Shown here: positions 10,949 through 19,804 of the stretch, piece by piece | Layout: every line of letters begins with the position of its first letter | Numbering within the stretch: position 1 is the stretch's first letter | Assembly: GCF_006715285.1 (NCBI RefSeq) | Contig: NZ_VFMX01000001.1 | Span: 3,162,001-3,226,000, forward strand | Reading direction: 5' to 3' | DNA from: Arthrobacter sp. SLBN-83 | GTDB taxonomy: Bacteria > Actinomycetota > Actinomycetes > Actinomycetales > Micrococcaceae | Length of the DNA: 64,000 nucleotides | The notes under the pieces: model-generated | Database searches by the model: none | What the model saw: only the letters and a program-made list of their open reading frames with translations | Told to the model about the DNA's origin: nothing | Program-made: the position numbers and the translations under genes

Positions 10949-11686
10949 CTAATCCTCAGCGTCAGGATCGTCACCCGATGCCAGCTTCTGCCGCAGGTAG
11001 TCGATATAGTCCGTACGGAGCACGTGCCGGGCTCGCGGGCGCTTCCCGCCGTTGATGTCCCGGACGTACTGCGCCAGCCGCTCCGGATTCTTGCCGGCCC
11101 ACCCGTGAGCAAGGGCCCAGCCCTGCATGGCGTCGGCGTCCATCGGGATTCTGGCGTCGCGCAGCGCCAGGAGTACGCCGACGACCTGATCCTTCTCAAA
11201 GCCGGCCGATATCGTGTTGTTGTGGTTCACCGTAAGCGTCAGGCTTCTCAGAGCCTCCATAATGATCGGGTCGAGTTCGGCGGAGGGAGTCTTCCAGTCT
11301 GAGCCGTCGCCAAGAATGTCCGGTTTCATCGCCGTGACCCACGAGCGGATTCGGTCGGCGTTCCAGGTGATGACGCAGATGGCGCGGATCCCGTGGCCGT
11401 AGCGCACCAGCTTCCCGATGTCGTCCATGTCCGGCCAAGCCATCAGCACCGGACCGGTACCTTGTGGCGTACCGCCACCACGACCGGTGATATGCGACAC
11501 ATTGCTGTGTCGCTGCACGAGGCGCTCCAAAGCGTCGCAGTTGCTGAGGTTCGACTGTAGTGCCGTCCAGACAGAGAGCGTGTCATCCGTCTGCATGTGT
11601 TCGACGCACCAGTCGATCGCCGCGCTGACGCCCTCGTCGTCGTAGCTCGCTACGGCTGTTGGGTAGTCGGTGTCTCGGTCAAACAT
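10949..11686 (-). CDS. Hypothetical protein at the island edge
   Basis: This 245-residue soluble acidic protein has no family I recognise. It has a Gly-rich loop near residues 68-76 (ITGRGGGTPQGTGP), a central WPDMDDIGKLVRYGHGIRAICVITW segment, and a helical C-terminal part (about 165-240) with NPERLAQYVRDINGGKRPRARHVL. A strong AGGGGGA ribosome-binding site precedes the ATG at 11,686. The closing part is predicted helical and could be a small binding domain. It is the first complete gene after the comM break. Function is unknown. Confidence 0.7.
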   Translation of the reverse strand: MFDRDTDYPTAVASYDDEGVSAAIDWCVEHMQTDDTLSVWTALQSNLSNCDALERLVQRHSNVSHITGRGGGTPQGTGPVLMAWPDMDDIGKLVRYGHGIRAICVITWNADRIRSWVTAMKPDILGDGSDWKTPSAELDPIIMEALRSLTLTVNHNNTISAGFEKDQVVGVLLALRDARIPMDADAMQGWALAHGWAGKNPERLAQYVRDINGGKRPRARHVLRTDYIDYLRQKLASGDDPDAED

Positions 11687-11928
11687 GTGTCCCCCTAATT
11701 GTGTCGTCGGGCTTAACGCTAACCAGGAGGTCCGACAAGAACAGCGGTGCTGCCCACCACTAGGTGTCAGATTGAGATCTCAGAATTCAGCCGCTGGGTG
11801 TCAAGGAAGAGCACTTTGAGCCCATCTTGACGCATTTTTTGCGGATCGTCTGACGTCCGGTTGGGTTGTACGCCAATCTGATAGTGGTTGAACTGCCATC
11901 CATTCGGGGCTTCGAGACCGGTACTGCG
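11687..11928. other. Gap with a possible 3' gene fragment
   Basis: On the minus strand a start-less reading frame of about 50 codons follows the M20 hydrolase stop and ends near 11,770. It contains HYQIGVQPNRTSDDPQKMRQ and KVLFLDTQRLNSEI. Its composition is protein-like, but there is no initiation site, so it may be the stump of a lost gene. Nothing else was recognised. Confidence 0.3.
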
Positions 11929-13200
11929 CTACCCCAGGACCTCCAACTCCTGGAGCTTTCCAAGCGCCACGCCCGCCATAAATTGTGTCTGGTCGACGAG
12001 GATACTGTCGTCAAACACTGCCCTGGGCGAGTGCATGGGAGCCCACTCCATGGGGTCGATATCTGGAGACCCAGCTCCGAGGTGCCCGTACGCTCCTGGG
12101 ACCTCCACGAGGACACGGGAGAAATCGTCAGAGCCGGTCCTGGGGGACGGGCTGGGCACGAACCGGTGCTCTCCGAAGAACGTCCGTGCGGTCCTGCCCC
12201 AGAGTTCGGCGTCACTGTCGTGATTGACGGTGGCCGGCATAACCGGAGTGAACGTTGCCTCGGCTGTCAGCTGATGAGCGGTCGCCAGTTGCCGGATAAG
12301 ATCCGGCAACTCCTGTGCGAGCCGCGCTTCGACACCGGGGCTGAAAGACCTGACGCTGGCCCTGAATTCCGCCGAATCAGGTATGACATTAGAGGCGGAA
12401 CCGCCATGGAATTGGCCCACGGACAGTACCACGGGATCAAAAACGTTGAATCGCCGGGTGATGTACGTTTGTAGCGCGCCAAGCATTTCAGCAGCTACCT
12501 GTATGGGATCCAGAGCTTGGAAGGGGCGCGAACCGTGCCCACCACGCCCGATAACCTTGACGGACAGATCTCCGAAGGCTGCCATGTAGGAGCCGGCCCG
12601 GGTCGTGAACACGCCTGACGGGATGTCCGAAACGACATGCAGGGCGTAGGCAGCATCCGGCCGCCTCCCGGCTGCGTTAAGAACGCCTTCCTCCAGCATG
12701 ATGCGGGCCCCGTCATGTCCTTCCTCCCCCGGTTGGAACATGAAGATGATGTCGCCGGTCAGGCTGTCACGTACGGACGAGAGCAGGCGGGCGGCACCAA
12801 TCAGGCCCGCTGTATGCAGGTCATGGCCGCAGGCATGCATCGCTCCATTGGTCGAGGCAAAGGATATCCCCGTCTTTTCAGCCAGAGGAAGGGCGTCCAT
12901 GTCGCCTCTGAGTAGTACAGTGGGGCGGCTCCCGACGGGGGCCTGGGTGGCCCCGCCACGTAGTACCGCTACCACGGACGAGGCTGCTTTTCCCAGGCTT
13001 ATTTCGAGATCGAGTCCCTTGAGTGCCTCAAGGACCCGGGCTTGGCTGCGGGGCAGATACAGGCCGACTTCAGGATCGGCGTGCATTTCCCTACGGAAAT
13101 CGACCAGGTCGGTTTCAAAGGCCGGGATCGCCGCTGCGGCGCCCTCAAGGAAGCTCAGCGTTGAAAGCCGCACCGTATCTGTCGTTGAAGTATCTGTCAT
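11929..13200 (-). CDS. M20 family amidohydrolase (IAA-amino-acid hydrolase/hippurate hydrolase-like)
   Basis: The 423-residue metal-dependent amidase or peptidase carries the M20D signatures VLLRGDMDALPLAEKTG (about 84-100), GAMHACGHDLHTAGLIGAARLL (metal ligands C/H), MFQPGEEGHDGARIMLEEGVL (metal-binding Glu) and the dimerisation domain GRGGHGSRP. Relatives cleave N-acyl amino acids or amide conjugates. I chose the ATG at 13,200 (MTDTSTTDTVRLS), although the frame is open further upstream. It is the last enzyme of the leftward catabolic arm and could release an amino acid or amine from an amide substrate. Confidence 0.88.
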   Translation of the reverse strand: MTDTSTTDTVRLSTLSFLEGAAAAIPAFETDLVDFRREMHADPEVGLYLPRSQARVLEALKGLDLEISLGKAASSVVAVLRGGATQAPVGSRPTVLLRGDMDALPLAEKTGISFASTNGAMHACGHDLHTAGLIGAARLLSSVRDSLTGDIIFMFQPGEEGHDGARIMLEEGVLNAAGRRPDAAYALHVVSDIPSGVFTTRAGSYMAAFGDLSVKVIGRGGHGSRPFQALDPIQVAAEMLGALQTYITRRFNVFDPVVLSVGQFHGGSASNVIPDSAEFRASVRSFSPGVEARLAQELPDLIRQLATAHQLTAEATFTPVMPATVNHDSDAELWGRTARTFFGEHRFVPSPSPRTGSDDFSRVLVEVPGAYGHLGAGSPDIDPMEWAPMHSPRAVFDDSILVDQTQFMAGVALGKLQELEVLG

Positions 13201-13354
13201 TGAAGGACTTTCTCGTCTCATGTTGCCAAGGCCTTGGCCTGCTGCTTTCCCGAGAGGACGCGGAGCCCCCGTCTGAGCCACGCGTCACGTTCCCGGAATC
13301 TTTGTCCCAGGCCCAGTGCAGCCTCGCCTACGCTTTTGGGGTCGGATATGGCCC

Positions 13355-14851
13355 CTAGAGCGGGAAATCCGTCCTGTCCACGCCAACCACGCGGTCGCCG
13401 GTGAAGAAGCGTACGCCGTACTGGGGACCGTGGCCTCCGATACCGCTGGTACCCCAGAAACTCTGGCGCGAATTGCCGGCCAGGTCGCTCATGAACGTGC
13501 CGTTGATGCGGACCTCCCCGGCACGGATACGGGATGCAACGTCGATGGCCCGTGTTTCGTCGCCACCGAATACGTAGGCATCAAGACCGGTTGCCGGTCC
13601 GTTTGCATGGCTAAGCGCCTCTTCAACGGAATGCACGGAATGTACCGTGACCAGCGGCCCGAAGAGTTCTTCCGTGGCGGCTCCGGCGGGACATCCGACA
13701 ATCATCCCCGGTGCCAGGAACCAGCCGTCTAGATCCGGTAGGTCGCCGCCAGTGACCAGCGTTCCCCCCAGTTCGAGGAGTCGATTCACTGCGGCTTTCA
13801 AACCATCACGCTGCCGCTCAAACGCCAGGGGACCCACTTGCGTTGTCTCATCCAAGGCATTTCCTACCCGAAGCTTACTGAGTTCGAACTTCATAGCTTC
13901 AACGAAACGGTCGTGAATCGACCCGTCAACCAGTACCTTGCCGGGCGCCTCGCACCACTGGCCATTGAGACGGGTCATGCCCTGCACAATGGACTGTGCC
14001 GCTGAGCTGACATCGGCATCATCCAGAATGATCACGGGATTGTTGGATCCGAGCTCCATCTGCATGACAGCGAGATTGGACGCTGCAGCCTGCGCGACTG
14101 TGCGGCCTGCCGAATCGCCGCCGGTAAACGAAAGAGCCTCGATGCGGGGATCCGAAGTCAGCAGTGATCCTGTCTCCGAATTCCCATGAACCAGTTGAAA
14201 CGCGGCGCTCGGGTAATCGAGTTCGGTCATGGCGGCGACGATCGATTCGGCGAAGAGCTGGCAACCTCCGGGGGCGTTCTCGGAGGGTTTGAGGATGACC
14301 GGGCAGCCAGCCGCCATTGCTGCCGCCACCTTGCCTACCACGGTGAAGGTTGGAGCATTCCAGGGGCCAACGATGAGGGCCGGGCCGAGGGGCTTGCGCA
14401 GGATGACCACAGACCGGTCACCGCCGTCCAGGGTCTCCGACTCGCCAAGCTGCTCCGCTTCAGCGATAGTACCCCGGACTCTGTCCCCGAGTGCACCGGC
14501 AATCAGGCGAGTGGTCCGGATAGGGACTCCCGTGTTGATGCTGTCCTGCAGCGCGATTTCTTCGCTCTGAGCATCGAGAGATGCGGCTACCTTCGTCAGG
14601 AGCTTAAGACGGTCCCGGAGTTTGATGTCTTCAAGCGTCCCGGACTCGTGCAGTGTCGCCGCTGCGGCGAGTGCGCACTCGACGTCAGCCTTTCCGGTCT
14701 TTCGCATCGGCTGCCGAGGTTCGCCCGTATTTGGGTTGGTAAGGTAGCGGCCGTTTTCGTCGAGCTGCAGCCATGCGCCATCGACAAAGGAGCGTTGCTC
14801 GACAAGGTCGGGGGTGATAGCGGTCAGTTGTGTTAGTCCTTCAGCAGTCAT
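13355..14851 (-). CDS. Aldehyde dehydrogenase family protein
   Basis: The 498-residue NAD(P)-dependent enzyme shows the ALDH motifs VGPWNAPTFTVVGKVAAAMAAGCPVILKPSE (Rossmann and Lys), SFTGGDSAGRTVAQ, the general base in MQMELGSNNPVIILDDAD, the catalytic Cys in NGQWCEAPGKVLV and TEELFGPLVTVH. An AGAGGAGC ribosome-binding site supports the ATG at 14,851. It sits downstream of the zinc alcohol dehydrogenase on the same strand, so an alcohol-to-aldehyde-to-acid sequence is plausible. The substrate is unknown. Confidence 0.92.
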   Translation of the reverse strand: MTAEGLTQLTAITPDLVEQRSFVDGAWLQLDENGRYLTNPNTGEPRQPMRKTGKADVECALAAAATLHESGTLEDIKLRDRLKLLTKVAASLDAQSEEIALQDSINTGVPIRTTRLIAGALGDRVRGTIAEAEQLGESETLDGGDRSVVILRKPLGPALIVGPWNAPTFTVVGKVAAAMAAGCPVILKPSENAPGGCQLFAESIVAAMTELDYPSAAFQLVHGNSETGSLLTSDPRIEALSFTGGDSAGRTVAQAAASNLAVMQMELGSNNPVIILDDADVSSAAQSIVQGMTRLNGQWCEAPGKVLVDGSIHDRFVEAMKFELSKLRVGNALDETTQVGPLAFERQRDGLKAAVNRLLELGGTLVTGGDLPDLDGWFLAPGMIVGCPAGAATEELFGPLVTVHSVHSVEEALSHANGPATGLDAYVFGGDETRAIDVASRIRAGEVRINGTFMSDLAGNSRQSFWGTSGIGGHGPQYGVRFFTGDRVVGVDRTDFPL

Positions 14852-15056
14852 TCAAGGTGCTCCTCTGGTTTTCGTTGTTGTCTTTGTCGTCCGGGACCAG
14901 CGACGGCAGGGGCTGAGCCTTGACGTTGACCGTTTATGTTCGGGAGGATTTGCAGCGCCATGTTGCGCAGCTTTCGTTCCGACGCTGGCCGTGGCGGAAA
15001 ATCAGATCATGATCGGCGTAATAGTCAGCTGTTGAATGGTCTTCAGGTTGCCCGGA

Positions 15057-16172
15057 TCACGATTGCCTGTCGGTCATGTTCAGCACAACTCGGATCGTCG
15101 AGGCTTCTGCCATCGCTTCGAATCCCTCGTTGATACGTTCGAAGGGCAGTTCCTTGGTGACCATTGCATCGAGATCCAGTCGGTTGTTCAGGTAGTGGTC
15201 CGTGAACATGTCGACGTCGCTGAGGAACCTGTTCGCGCCCATGTAGGCGCCTTGCAGGTGTCGGTCGCCGTAGACGAGTGCATCTGCGGGGATACGCAGT
15301 TCGGACCCTGTGGGCATGAGACCGAGGATGGTGGCGGTTCCGTTCGGGCTCAGGAGCGAAAAGGCGAGTTCCGCTGTCTGGCTGCGGCCCACGGCCTCGA
15401 TTGCATGGCTGACACCTTGGGGAAGTAGTGATCGGACCTGGATGAGTGTTTCTGTCGGGTCGGGTGATGAGACAACAGTGTCCGTGGCACCGAAGTTGCG
15501 GGCGAGCTCCAGCTTCGCCGGCACGGCGTCAATGGCAATGATTCGTCGTGCCCCAGCCAACCTGGCACCTTGAATGGCTGCTATGCCGACACCGCCGCAA
15601 CCGATTACGGCAACAGTATCCTCTGGCCCTACCTTTGCGCCGTGAATAACCGCGCCTACTCCTGTACTAATGCAGCAACCGAGAAGACACGCCACCTGGG
15701 GAGGCAGATACGAGCCGACCACTGCAACGGATGCCTCCTTCACAAGGAAGGCTTCTGCAAATGCGCCGATACCGCCGAGCGACTCAACGCTTGATCCATC
15801 AGGTGCGAGCAGCCTGGGTCGATGCCGCTCACGCATCGAGTCGACCCGTTCGCACTGGGTCGGGCGTCCGCTTATGCAGTTGCGGCATGCCCCACAGGAG
15901 GGGGTGACCGTTGCCACGACCCGGTCACCGGTCTTAATTCTTGTGACCGCAGAACCGACGCGCTCGACAATGCCTGCGACTTCATGCCCGAGGACTACCG
16001 GCAGGGAGATATCCAGCGACCCCTTTATATAGTGCAGATCGCTGTGGCAAAGGCCCACTCGCTCAGTCCGGATGAGAACCTCATTGTCCTCCGGATCGTC
16101 AAGCAGCAGTTCGCGGATCTGAAGAGGGGCTCCGGGCTTTTCCAGCACGGCGGCAAGAATCGGTGTAGTCAC
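15057..16172 (-). CDS. Zinc-dependent alcohol dehydrogenase, medium-chain (class III-like)
   Basis: This 371-residue MDR enzyme has the catalytic zinc site VGLCHSDLHYIKG and GHEVAGIVERVG. The structural zinc lobe CGACRNCISGRPTQC carries the four-Cys pattern, and the NAD-binding motif is VAVIGCGGVGIAAIQGARLAGA. Its layout is close to class III / mycothiol-dependent formaldehyde dehydrogenase-like ADHs, but the substrate may be any primary alcohol. The start is a GTG at 16,172 behind AAGGAAG. The gene lies between an aminotransferase and an ALDH in the leftward arm. Confidence 0.92.
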   Translation of the reverse strand: MTTPILAAVLEKPGAPLQIRELLLDDPEDNEVLIRTERVGLCHSDLHYIKGSLDISLPVVLGHEVAGIVERVGSAVTRIKTGDRVVATVTPSCGACRNCISGRPTQCERVDSMRERHRPRLLAPDGSSVESLGGIGAFAEAFLVKEASVAVVGSYLPPQVACLLGCCISTGVGAVIHGAKVGPEDTVAVIGCGGVGIAAIQGARLAGARRIIAIDAVPAKLELARNFGATDTVVSSPDPTETLIQVRSLLPQGVSHAIEAVGRSQTAELAFSLLSPNGTATILGLMPTGSELRIPADALVYGDRHLQGAYMGANRFLSDVDMFTDHYLNNRLDLDAMVTKELPFERINEGFEAMAEASTIRVVLNMTDRQS

Positions 16173-16325
16173 TTGGCTTCCTTGATGGTTGAGGTGCTGG
16201 CAGATGGGTCGCTTCGACCATCTTCAGCCCTGGTCGAGTTTCAAAAGTGTGTGGAGGGAACAGCCTTTACGACCACTATGTGCAACCTGACCTCCGGCTC
16301 CACTGTGGAACGGCCGGGATGAGAG

Positions 16326-17708
16326 TCAGCTTCCGGTTCCAACTCGGGATCCATGCCGGTCGTCACCCACGGTTGCCCAGCGCTTAACGTGGCGTTCCAT
16401 GGCGCGGAGGGCTTTCTCCAGCTTCGCCAGCAGTACGCGTGTCTCCTCTTCGGTGATCACCAAGGGCGGGGACAGGATCACGGCGTTGTTCAGCGGGGCG
16501 ATACCGGCCGGATAGACAATGAGCCCTTGGGCCAGGCATTCCTGCACGAATGCGTTGGCCGCTCCCAGCGCAGGATCGGGTGCCTGCTTGCTTTCCTGGT
16601 CCATAACGAACTCGAAGCCCCAGAGCAGGCCCCGCCCACGGACATCTGCCATGCAGCGGTACCTTGTTGCCAGGGAGAGCAGACCCTCCTCGAGCTGCTT
16701 CCCCCGTTGCCGGACGTTCGCGAGGATATCCTCGCGTTCCATAAAGTCCAGGACCGCCAGGCAGGTTGCTGCCCCCAGGGGGTTCCCCGAGAAGGTGTGG
16801 CCGAACGGCGCGACGCCGCTGCCCTCTCTGAACGACTCAACGATGTGGCTCCGCAGCAAGACGGCAGCAACAGGGGAGTAACCGGCACTCATTCCTTTGC
16901 CGATAAGAAGAAGGTCCGGCACGACGTCCTCGTAGGAACTCGCGAACCAGTCGCCCGTGCGCCCCATTCCGGTAATGACCTCATCGATGATCATCAGCAC
17001 GTCCAGCCGATCACAGATTTCCCGAAGCCGGGCGAAGTAGCCCGCTGGAGGTGTGAGGACTCCGCCGGCGGCTCCTACGATTGGTTCGACGATGACTGCC
17101 GCGACTGTGCCGGGGTCCTCCTTCTGAATGGCATCTTCGAAGGCTTTCGCAGCCCGCGCAGCGTACGCTTCCTCGCTCTCGCCTGGCAGGGCGAAGCGGT
17201 ATGCGTAGGCCGGCGGGGCGAAGGAGAACGCATGCAGCAAGGATCCGTAGTCGGGGCGACGTGCTGCATGCCCGGACATCGACAGGGCGCCCATTGTCAT
17301 GCCGTGATAGCTGATGGTCCTGCCAAGGATTTTGACTTTGCCTGGGAGCCCCCTTTCGCGCCAGTAGCTCACTGCGGTGCGGATGGCGTATTCGGATGCT
17401 TCTGACCCGCTATTGACGAAAAAAGCCATATCGAGGTCCCCGGGAGCAATGTCGGTGAGCCGGCGGGCAAGTTCTTCAGCGGGCAGGTTGGTGAACTGGG
17501 TTCTATACGTAAAAGCCACGCGGCGGCACTGTTCTTTCACCGCCTCAGCAATCTCCTCCACACCGTGGCCAATGCTGGCGGTCATGGCGCCGCTTGAACC
17601 ATCCAGATACTGGCGCCCTTCCGTGTCATACAGGAAGACGCCTTCGCCGTAGGCAACTGTCGGGTACTTCCTGTCGATGATTTGCTTTAACAGTGCGCTG
17701 TCGGAAAT
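16326..17708 (-). CDS. Class III (omega) aminotransferase, probable ATT start
   Basis: This PLP enzyme transfers an amino group from an amine or omega-amino acid to a keto acid. The fold-type I motifs are clear: VNSGSEASEYAIRTA, ILGRTISYHGMT, MIIDEVITGMGRTG, and the PLP lysine in LLIGKGMSAGYSPVAAVL. The first internal ATG (17,585) would cut about 41 residues of good family sequence (KQIIDRKYPTVAYGEGVFLYD). In that frame an in-frame TAG lies just upstream and the best-placed initiator is ATT at 17,708, six bases after AGGAG. CTG codons follow as alternatives. The full product is then about 460 residues, normal for the family. Confidence 0.88.
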   Translation of the reverse strand: MSDSALLKQIIDRKYPTVAYGEGVFLYDTEGRQYLDGSSGAMTASIGHGVEEIAEAVKEQCRRVAFTYRTQFTNLPAEELARRLTDIAPGDLDMAFFVNSGSEASEYAIRTAVSYWRERGLPGKVKILGRTISYHGMTMGALSMSGHAARRPDYGSLLHAFSFAPPAYAYRFALPGESEEAYAARAAKAFEDAIQKEDPGTVAAVIVEPIVGAAGGVLTPPAGYFARLREICDRLDVLMIIDEVITGMGRTGDWFASSYEDVVPDLLLIGKGMSAGYSPVAAVLLRSHIVESFREGSGVAPFGHTFSGNPLGAATCLAVLDFMEREDILANVRQRGKQLEEGLLSLATRYRCMADVRGRGLLWGFEFVMDQESKQAPDPALGAANAFVQECLAQGLIVYPAGIAPLNNAVILSPPLVITEEETRVLLAKLEKALRAMERHVKRWATVGDDRHGSRVGTGS

Positions 17709-17804
17709 GGGAAGCTCCTAAATATCGGCAGCTGCTCTAGCAGCTCACTAAATGCAGTGACGGGTAGAGAAATCTCTGGAAGATCCTTTTGTCCATGGGC
17801 GCGA

Positions 17805-17835
17805 GTGTCCGGCCGCGCTTTGCGCGACCGGACAC
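17805..17835 (-). terminator. Hairpin after the APC permease gene
   Basis: On the minus strand GTGTCCGGTCGCGC pairs with GCGCGGCCGGACAC (14 bp with one G-T pair) around a three-base loop. It sits between the permease stop and the aminotransferase start. There is no clear T-run, so it may be a factor-dependent terminator or an RNA-stabilising hairpin that sets different expression levels in the arm. Confidence 0.45.
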
Positions 17836-17895
17836 CGTTACGATCGCCCCAAGAAGACCTGTGCGACGGAAGCTACGGAGATAGATCTTCTTTTC

Positions 17896-19392
17896 TTAGC
17901 TCGCTGTAGATCTTTCCTCGCTGCTGGAACTTGCCGGAATCAGTGCGGCATACGTCGCCGGCCGCTTGGATCGCATAACCAGCGCGGTAGTCACGCCTCC
18001 CAGGAAGAGTGCGGCCATGAGCGCCAACAGTATTCCCGCCGCCAAGTCGCCGCCGACGAGAAGCCCGAAGTTCTGAAGGACCAGAAAGACAATTCCCCCG
18101 AGTCCGAGAAGGGCAAGCGCGGGGGCCAGCAACGTGCCCCAGACCTTCTTGTTGTGTGCATTCCTCCGGAAGAACACGATCACCGCGAGTGACGTGAGAG
18201 CCATCAGAACAACGATGCCCAATGTGGCCGAGCCTGAGAACCAGGTGTAGGCCTGCGTTACCGGGTCGAGCCCGATGATCGCCTCGACACCAAGCAGTGC
18301 TATCGCAACTACCGAGACGATCAAGGCTGCCCTGGACGGAGCGTGGTGACGTGGGTGGATTGCACCAAGTCCAGACGGAAGAACACCTTGAGTACCAAGG
18401 GTAAAGAGGTACCGGGTCAGTACGTTCTGGAAGGTGAGGATACAGGCGAAAAGGCTGGTGATGAGGAAAACCTGGAGCAGGGTGGCAAGGAGCGGGGACA
18501 CGTACTGTCCCGCGAGCCCTACCACAATGCTGGTGGGATCATTCGTCGCGGCTTCGACGATCTGGCTGCTTCCGACTCCCGCCTGCAAGGCCCAGGCAGT
18601 GAAAGTGTAGAAAATGCCGACGCCGATAACGGCGATGTAGGTTGCCCGAGGGATAGTGCGATCGGGGTCACGTGCTTCGTTCCGGAAGACGGCGGTGGCC
18701 TCAAAACCGATGAACGAGAAGAAGGCAAACATGACGCCCAGAGGCGGGACACCTTCGCCCAAACGCGCGGGGGACAGCGAGTCACCACTCAAACCTTCCG
18801 CGCCGCCGTGGACAATCACCCCGATGTTTACTGCCAGCAGAACGACTGTTTCGATGACCAGGACCACGCCCAGCACCTTGGCGGAGAGCTCGACGTCCCG
18901 GTAAGCAAGAGCACCGCAGGTTGCCATCAGCACCAGACTGCACAGCCACCAGGGAAGATCCGGACCGCCCAGATCGTGAACCGTGGTCTGGGCCGCTGAT
19001 CCCAGGTATGAACACAACGCAAGAAACAGCAGCAAGTATGTTCCGAGCGCAAAAGTGGCAGCCCCCATGCCAACACCCCGGCCCAGCCCCGTTTGGATGT
19101 AGGAATAGAACGCTCCAGCATTTTTTACAAAGGGCGTCATCCTCGTAAAGCCAACGGCAAACAGAAACAGAATAGCGGTCGCGATAAGGAAGAACAGCGG
19201 ACCGCCCGTGCTTCCCGATGCAGAAACGACAACAGGCCAACCAGCCACGACAGCTGTCATGGGCGCAGCTCCCGCCACAACCATGAACACGATCGACCGG
19301 ACTCCAAGGCCCCTGCTGAGCAATCGGTCCGGGCTCAATATGCTGTTCGGTCCCGCATCCACCGGCTCAAATTTAACATCTTTAATTGCCAT
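17896..19392 (-). CDS. APC superfamily amino acid/amine permease
   Basis: The 498-residue integral membrane protein has about 12-13 hydrophobic segments. The first carries the APC signature IVFMVVAGAAPMTAVVAGWPVVVSASG, and the consensus GFEATAVFRNEARDPDRTIPRAT lies near the middle. It probably imports the substrate of the divergent catabolic arms. I chose the ATG at 19,392 (MAIKDVKFEP) because GGAGGG precedes it; an open upstream extension lacks such a site. It is the first gene of the leftward arm and faces the rightward operon across a 412-base gap. Confidence 0.9.
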   Translation of the reverse strand: MAIKDVKFEPVDAGPNSILSPDRLLSRGLGVRSIVFMVVAGAAPMTAVVAGWPVVVSASGSTGGPLFFLIATAILFLFAVGFTRMTPFVKNAGAFYSYIQTGLGRGVGMGAATFALGTYLLLFLALCSYLGSAAQTTVHDLGGPDLPWWLCSLVLMATCGALAYRDVELSAKVLGVVLVIETVVLLAVNIGVIVHGGAEGLSGDSLSPARLGEGVPPLGVMFAFFSFIGFEATAVFRNEARDPDRTIPRATYIAVIGVGIFYTFTAWALQAGVGSSQIVEAATNDPTSIVVGLAGQYVSPLLATLLQVFLITSLFACILTFQNVLTRYLFTLGTQGVLPSGLGAIHPRHHAPSRAALIVSVVAIALLGVEAIIGLDPVTQAYTWFSGSATLGIVVLMALTSLAVIVFFRRNAHNKKVWGTLLAPALALLGLGGIVFLVLQNFGLLVGGDLAAGILLALMAALFLGGVTTALVMRSKRPATYAALIPASSSSEERSTAS

Positions 19393-19804
19393 TCGTCCCT
19401 CCTGGACGTAGAAGCTGAGTGTCATCGCGATGCCTTCGACAAGGCGGAATTGAACGGCATCGCGGAACCCACAAGTGGGGCCGGCCCCCTTGCCGAACGT
19501 CACTGTGAATTGGATTACAGCGTAGGAGTTACCCCAGGGTTTGCGGTGTTGAGCCTGCACATACATCCGTCCTGCGCATGGTCTTGATGCACAGCTACCG
19601 GCTGGCAAAAGAATGGACGCGGTCCGATGACCGAAGAGTTTCTGGAATGTGCACCACGCACATACAGCTAGTTATCGTGGTGCTCCCAGCACTCGCTGGC
19701 CGCAGTTTCCTCAGGCATTGTCGGAACTAACGGAGCTTCCCAGACTCCACACGGGACTAGGAAATTTTCGACAAAACCCACTTCTCCTGAAGGAGCACCC
19801 GATT
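19393..19804. promoter_or_regulatory. Divergent intergenic control region of the catabolic locus
   Basis: This 412-base gap separates the leftward permease arm from the rightward ALDH operon and must contain both promoters. The rightward gene has AAGGAGC just before its ATG, and the permease has GGAGGG. I could not identify a clear operator palindrome. The likely local regulator is the PucR-family protein at 28,705-30,489. Confidence 0.5.

Noticed and set aside
16326..17585. Start of the aminotransferase at the first ATG (17,585)
   Set aside because: It would remove about 41 residues that match the family N-terminus; an ATT at 17,708 with a good ribosome-binding site fits better.
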